A stretch of DNA of 9,503 bases. It comes from Desulfobulbus sp. (lineage in GTDB: Bacteria > Desulfobacterota > Desulfobulbia > Desulfobulbales > Desulfobulbaceae). A program made the translations under genes and the position numbers. Below the pieces are notes generated by a model that worked only from the letters and a program-made list of their open reading frames with translations, ran no database searches and was not told the origin of the DNA. Within the stretch, counting starts at the first letter, position 1, and each line of letters begins with the position of its first letter. The stretch spans positions 1-9,503 of the forward strand of contig JAUVLX010000119.1 in assembly GCA_030600525.1 (NCBI GenBank). Reading direction: 5' to 3'. Below are positions 6,159 through 9,503 of this stretch, piece by piece.

Positions 6159-7550
6159 CTATGCAGGGGGAGGCATCTTCTCTGTGTCAAAAAAGGATGC
6201 ATGCAAAGCGTGTATCCCCTGATGGAGTTTGTCCTTATGGAGCAGAAAATAGAGTGCTGCCTTGGAAGGGCCAAAGGAAATCAGCTCCACATTAATGTCT
6301 ACGTCGGCGATGGCAGAAAAACATCTGGCAGCTACCCCTTTGCTGGTTGAGATCCCTTCGCCGACAATGGCCAACAGTACCAGTTGGTCCTCTTTTTCGA
6401 GCATTCTAAAGGGGACTGGTTCAATCTGCATGAGGGCGTTGTATGCTGGCTCAAGATCATCTTGGGAAAGGAGGAAGGTTATGCAGGTCTGGGTGGCAAC
6501 TACAGACTTGATATTAAGTCCGGCATCTGTAATCGCTGCGGCAACTATACTCAAAATACCTGGCCGGTATCCAACACCAGAGGCGTGGACCTTAAGGATG
6601 CTGATATCTTCGGTATAGGTGATACTTTTGATAACCTTGGCAGCCTGTCCTGATTTATTTGAGATGACAGAGCCCTGGCGATCCGGATTCATGGTGTTCT
6701 TGATCACAATTTCAATGTTTCGCTGTCGGACCGGTTCCACCGTACGTGGGTGGAGGATGGTAGCGCCAAAGTAAGAAAGCTCTGCGCATTCCTCATAGGA
6801 GAGTCGGTCGATAAATGCAGCGTCAGAGACGAGTTTGGGGTCAGAGGTCATAAACCCATCAACATCTTTCCATATTTCAAGGACCTCGGCATCCACAGCA
6901 GCGGCAATGGCTGCTGCAGAATAGTCGCTGCCGCCTCTACCGAAAGTGGTGATGTTTCCTGACTGGCTAATGCCGTAAAATCCAGGGACAAAAACGATTT
7001 CATGTTTGGCTAGGTAAGGAATCAGTGTTTCTTTAACTGCCTCAGTAGTGGCCTTCAAGTCAACAGTGGCGTCGCCGAACTTGCCGTCGGTATAAAGCTT
7101 AAGGTGCTGGGGGAGCAGGCAGCCGCAGCTTTGCCCGTATGATCGCAGGGCCCATGTCAAGAGTTGTGCTGAAAAACGTTCGCCGATGCAGCTAATGGCA
7201 TCCTTCATTTTGGGGGTGAGTTCCCCCGTGAAGTTCAAGCCAAAATAGTAGCGTTCAAGCTGTTTGAGGGTCTCTGCCAGGTCGGCTTTGTAGCTCTGGA
7301 TACATTCTTCAGAATCCATGAGCTGGGAGGCGGCCTCCAGGTGCAGCTTGAGAATGATTTCAAGATGAGGAAGGATCTTCTCCTCATCCTCCAGGGCCTT
7401 GTTTATGCCACCGATCAGGATATCGGTTACACCGTAAAGGGCTGAGACTACGATGACATTGCCTTTCCCATAGGTGGGTATCAGGTGTGAAATTTGACGG
7501 ATAGTCTTGATACCTTTGAGGCAGCCGCCGCCGATTTTAATGACTTTCAT
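6159..7550 (-). CDS. lysC: Aspartate kinase (monofunctional, with two ACT domains)
   Basis: The 463-residue enzyme phosphorylates L-aspartate with ATP, the first step toward lysine, threonine and methionine. The amino-acid-kinase domain (about 1-300) shows Lys5 and GGG (7-9), the SCIGERFSAQL segment (120-130), TTFGRGGSDYSAA (201-213), WKDVDGFMTSDP (227-238) and the family stretch LSYEECAELSYFGATILHPRT (250-270). Two ACT domains follow (about 316-380 and 390-455), the usual site of feedback inhibition by lysine or threonine. No homoserine dehydrogenase part is attached. The first motif is KIGGGCLKG rather than the classical KFGGTSV, so the Thr-Ser pair is replaced by Gly-Cys. The ATG at 7550 has only a weak ribosome binding site. 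Downstream on the minus strand there is a U8 tract (6073-6080) but only weak stems before it. It may lead into the transporter operon. Confidence 0.92.
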   Translation of the reverse strand: MKVIKIGGGCLKGIKTIRQISHLIPTYGKGNVIVVSALYGVTDILIGGINKALEDEEKILPHLEIILKLHLEAASQLMDSEECIQSYKADLAETLKQLERYYFGLNFTGELTPKMKDAISCIGERFSAQLLTWALRSYGQSCGCLLPQHLKLYTDGKFGDATVDLKATTEAVKETLIPYLAKHEIVFVPGFYGISQSGNITTFGRGGSDYSAAAIAAAVDAEVLEIWKDVDGFMTSDPKLVSDAAFIDRLSYEECAELSYFGATILHPRTVEPVRQRNIEIVIKNTMNPDRQGSVISNKSGQAAKVIKSITYTEDISILKVHASGVGYRPGILSIVAAAITDAGLNIKSVVATQTCITFLLSQDDLEPAYNALMQIEPVPFRMLEKEDQLVLLAIVGEGISTSKGVAARCFSAIADVDINVELISFGPSKAALYFLLHKDKLHQGIHALHASFFDTEKMPPPA

Positions 7551-7650
7551 TTTTCAGGTAGCTATTTTGGGAGTCTAGAGTAATGATGAGCTGATTTAGC
7601 TGTAAATATTCAATTTATGGATTTGTTGAATAGGCCAAAGTCCTGAAAAA

Positions 7651-7667
7651 ATCAACATAATGTTGAT
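7651..7667. promoter_or_regulatory. Perfect palindrome in the divergent promoter region (operator candidate)
   Basis: ATCAACA (7651-7657) and TGTTGAT (7661-7667) form a perfect 7-bp inverted repeat with a TAA spacer, in the region between the divergent aspartate kinase and crotonase genes. Size and symmetry suit a dimeric repressor such as TetR or GntR type. On the minus strand the right half contains TTGATT, followed 17 nt later by TATTCA, a weak sigma70-like pair that could serve the aspartate kinase gene. The binding protein is unknown. Confidence 0.4.
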
Positions 7668-7837
7668 GGTCCACATAAAAGATCAATCCGGTGTACAGCG
7701 CCATCCTTCTTCTATTACCCTCAATGGCTAACTCGTAGAGCCCTGGCAGGGGGAGGGGCTGCAACACGGTTTACGTTTTAAAGTGATAAAAATTTGTTTT
7801 GTTTAACATGTTTTTTAACTCTTACAGGAGGAGACGT

Positions 7838-8617
7838 ATGTCGTACACACATCTTATCACGGAAGTAAGCGAACGTTTTGTCGGTACAATTATCCTTAAT
7901 CGTCCCGAACAGTTGAATACTTTTAACAGTGTAATCGCTGGTGAGCTTACCTGTGCTTTGAAAGAGATGGATGATGATACCGCGGTACGGGTGGTATTAA
8001 TAAAAGGCGCGGGCAAGGCTTTTTGTGCAGGGATTGATGTAAATGAGCTCGAAAATAAGACTGCCATGGAGTACCGCGCCTGGATCGAGCACATGGAACA
8101 GCCCCTGATGACCATTGCCAAAATGAAGAAACCCGTCATCGCCCAGGTTCATGGGGTTGCCGCAGCAAATGGTATGGGTCTGGTTGCAGCGGCAGATCTT
8201 GCCATTGGTGCGGAAAATGCCAAGATGGGATTAACTGCGATTAATGTGGGGCTCAACTGTGTTGGTCCGATTGTTCCGGTTGCCAGGTGCGTAGGGCGTA
8301 AAAAAGCATTGGAACTGCTCCTTTATGGTGATTTGATAAAAGCACCAGAAGCGAAGGAATTGGGATTGTTGAACCGGATAGTGCCAAAAGAAGATCTAGA
8401 AGCAGAGGCCTTGGCTTGGGCAGAGACCCTGGCTAAAAAGAGCCCGATTGCCGTGCAGATTGCCAAGCAGGGATTTTATTCCTCTGAAGATATGACATAT
8501 TTTAAACAGTTTGACCTCATGAACGAGGCTTTTGCCCGGCTGTGCACCACCGACGATGCCAAGGAAGGGGTCAAGGCCTTTTTCGAACGGCGTAATCCTG
8601 AGTGGACGTTGAAGTAA
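7838..8617 (+). CDS. Enoyl-CoA hydratase/isomerase-family (crotonase fold) protein, ECHDC3-like
   Basis: The start is the ATG at 7838, with AGGAGGA at 7826-7832; an in-frame upstream ATG at 7799 would add 13 residues with no ribosome binding site. The 259-residue protein has the crotonase fold: VRVVLIKGAGKAFCAGIDV (50-68) with the CoA/oxyanion-hole loop, and VHGVAAANGMGLVAAADLAIG (104-124). By motif alignment with rat enoyl-CoA hydratase, the two catalytic glutamates (Glu144 and Glu164) correspond to Gly114 and Ala134, so ordinary hydratase activity is unlikely. The stretch INVGLNCVGPIVPVAR, the GFYSSEDM region and the ending EGVKAFFERRNPEW are most like human ECHDC3 as I remember it, a crotonase-like protein of unsettled activity. 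It is monocistronic, bounded by a strong terminator. An acyl-CoA-related role is probable; the reaction cannot be stated. Confidence 0.9.
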   Translation: MSYTHLITEVSERFVGTIILNRPEQLNTFNSVIAGELTCALKEMDDDTAVRVVLIKGAGKAFCAGIDVNELENKTAMEYRAWIEHMEQPLMTIAKMKKPVIAQVHGVAAANGMGLVAAADLAIGAENAKMGLTAINVGLNCVGPIVPVARCVGRKKALELLLYGDLIKAPEAKELGLLNRIVPKEDLEAEALAWAETLAKKSPIAVQIAKQGFYSSEDMTYFKQFDLMNEAFARLCTTDDAKEGVKAFFERRNPEWTLK

Positions 8618-8663
8618 AGCTTCTGCCAGTCTGACTGGTAATCATTGATGGATATAGGAATAT

Positions 8664-8707
8664 AAGCTCCCGCAACCCGATCAATAGAGGGTTGCGGGAG
8701 CTTTTTT
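8664..8707 (+). terminator. Strong intrinsic terminator after the crotonase gene
   Basis: A perfect 15-bp stem (8664-8678 with 8689-8703, AAGCTCCCGCAACCC/GGGTTGCGGGAGCTT) with a 10-nt loop is followed by a T6 run (8702-8707) and further T-rich sequence. It lies about 47 nt after the crotonase stop. On the minus strand the stem also follows the chemotaxis-protein remnant, but the downstream T-run there is poor, so it works mainly on the plus strand. Confidence 0.93.
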
Positions 8708-8742
8708 ATTTCCTTTGGTTACTGCTTTGTAAGGTTGGTACC

Positions 8743-9300
8743 TTATACTTTAAAGCTACCTACTATATTATTGAGCTGGGTTGCGCTCTCAAGAAGGTCA
8801 CGGGCATTATCCTCAACCTCTTTACTGCTGGTTGAAATATTCTGCGATGCCAAAGAAACTTCCGCAATGTCTTGCGTTATATCGGACGCAACCGATGAAC
8901 TCTGCGATACGTTTTCGTTTATTTCCTGAATACCTTGGCTCGTTTGTGCAATATTTTGTGCTATTTCGCTTGTAGTTGCAGTCTGCTCCTCCACAGCCGT
9001 AGCTATTGAACCAACAGTCTCGTTCACCCCGCCAATGACTTCTGTAATACTGTTGATACCACGGCCGGTTTTCTCTGTTGTATTTTGAACAGCTTCAACC
9101 AACGTCTTGATTTCAAGGGTGGCCTCAGCTGTCTGCTTGGCCAGCTCTTTAATTTCATTAGCAACAACGGCAACGCCCTTGCCTGCCTCTCCTGCTCGTG
9201 CAGCTTTAATGGTTGCGTTTAACGCCAGCAGGTTAGTCTGTTCAGATATCTCGGTAATTGTTTCCGTCATTTTACCGATTTCATTGGTAGCGCTGCTGGT
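8743..9300 (-). pseudogene. 5'-truncated methyl-accepting chemotaxis protein (signalling-domain remnant)
   Basis: The frame encodes the C-terminal part of a chemoreceptor: EISEQTNLLALNATIKAARAGEAGKGVAVVANEIKELAKQ is the hairpin tip that binds CheA and CheW, and the return helix runs to a normal-looking end, LNNIVGSFKV. Chemoreceptors carry a sensor region, membrane segments, HAMP and a descending helix before the tip; here all are missing. Recognisable similarity begins at SSATNEIGKM near 9300. Upstream of that the frame stays open to a stop at 9379-9381, without ATG, GTG or TTG and without chemoreceptor-like sequence; the other two minus frames are also unlike it. The first internal ATG is at 9270 (175 residues) and lacks a Shine-Dalgarno sequence. 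I read it as a gene fragment. A functional soluble signalling piece is possible but unlikely. Confidence 0.8.
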
Positions 9301-9368
9301 CGTTTTTCGTTGTTTTTGGATGCGTGAGATGGAGTAGAGGTGGTTTGCGCATAAAATAATGCAAAAAT

Positions 9369-9390
9369 GTTGACTTGGTCAACTTTTGAT
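9369..9390. promoter_or_regulatory. Alternating half-sites over the -35 element (operator candidate)
   Basis: GTTGAC (9369-9374) and GTCAAC (9378-9383) form a perfect inverted repeat with a TTG spacer, and a third half-site TTGAT (9386-9390) follows after another 3 nt. The TTGAC/GTCAA/TTGAT units therefore begin every 8 nt in alternating orientation. They cover the -35 element and part of the spacer, a position suited to repression. Spacing of 3 does not fit the FNR/CRP pattern. Confidence 0.4.
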
Positions 9391-9397
9391 CTACAAT
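9370..9397 (+). promoter_or_regulatory. Sigma70-type promoter of the transporter gene
   Basis: TTGACT (9370-9375) and TACAAT (9392-9397) are separated by 16 nt, each matching the consensus at 5 of 6 positions. A start of transcription would fall near 9404, about 30 nt before the ATG at 9436. The region has no competing gene, and the downstream frame has a strong ribosome binding site, which supports the call. Confidence 0.7.
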
Positions 9398-9435
9398 GTG
9401 CGCCTTTCGTACTATTTGATTAAAGGAGGATCGTG

Positions 9436-9503
9436 ATGCGTACCCATTGGAGCGGTAGACTTGGTTTTATTCTGGCCGCAGTCGGATCAGCAGTTGGACT
9501 GGG
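9436..9503 (+). CDS. Sodium:neurotransmitter symporter (SNF) family transporter, N-terminal fragment
   Basis: The window ends after 22 complete codons. They read MRTHWSGRLGFILAAVGSAVGLG, the hallmark start of bacterial SNF/NSS (LeuT-type) transporters: a short cytoplasmic head with the conserved WSGRLGF followed by the first membrane helix, whose AAVGSAVGLG part carries the unwound segment that binds sodium and substrate. The ATG at 9436 is 6 nt after AAGGAGG (9423-9429), and a promoter lies at 9370-9397. Members import amino acids or related compounds with sodium; the substrate cannot be judged from this fragment. The coding region continues beyond the window. Confidence 0.92.
   Translation, partial: MRTHWSGRLGFILAAVGSAVGL

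Noticed and set aside
7570..7577. GGAGTCTA resembling part of the dispersed repeat core.
   Set aside because: Only 8 bases match and the following sequence diverges; expected by chance.
7739..7760. GC-rich imperfect hairpin upstream of the crotonase gene.
   Set aside because: It has a bulged stem of about 6 bp, no T-run and no clear relation to a gene end.
1..9503. CRISPR arrays, tRNA genes, insertion sequences, and phage or defence genes.
   Set aside because: No regularly spaced repeats, cloverleaf-like segments, transposase motifs or defence domains were found.

Overview
The window looks like chromosomal DNA of an anaerobic, probably sulfate-reducing Desulfobacterota bacterium, with Desulfobulbales as my best guess. 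The reasons are a DUF134 (UPF0251) regulator followed by two Gly/Arg-rich DUF5320-type proteins, a chemoreceptor signalling domain of the type common in that group, and a fused polar-amino-acid ABC permease. This placement is inference from gene content; no rRNA or other phylogenetic marker is present.

Layout. (1) 2-1104, plus strand: DUF134 protein, a spacer with interleaved inverted repeats (401-498), a 58-residue DUF5320-like gene that is easily missed, a 108-residue DUF5320 gene, and a probable terminator. (2) 1369-7550, minus strand, read right to left: aspartate kinase, GltL/AapP-type ABC ATPase, periplasmic amino-acid-binding protein, a single-chain fusion of two GltJ/GltK-type permeases, and NudC NADH/NAD-RNA pyrophosphatase. 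(3) 7838-8617, plus strand: a crotonase-fold protein lacking both catalytic glutamates of enoyl-CoA hydratase, followed by a very strong intrinsic terminator. (4) 8743-about 9300, minus strand: the C-terminal part of a methyl-accepting chemotaxis protein with no N-terminal part, so a gene remnant. (5) 9436 to the window end, plus strand: the start of a sodium:neurotransmitter-symporter-family transporter with a clear sigma70-type promoter and an array of half-sites over its -35 element.

The ATPase, binding protein and fused permease together make a complete importer for a polar amino acid, most likely glutamate or aspartate. The aspartate kinase upstream would consume aspartate for the Lys/Thr/Met pathway. 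A GC-rich hairpin lies between the binding-protein and permease genes, a common way of making more binding protein than permease. NudC directly follows the permease.

The least explained signal is a short dispersed repeat. A 21-bp core is identical at 423-443 and, reverse-complemented, at 5109-5129, with a third near-copy at 481-498. At both main loci the core sits between inverted-repeat arms whose sequences differ between loci. This suggests either a structured RNA with a conserved loop or a small mobile or REP-like element. The other genes are ordinary, with local oddities listed in the findings.
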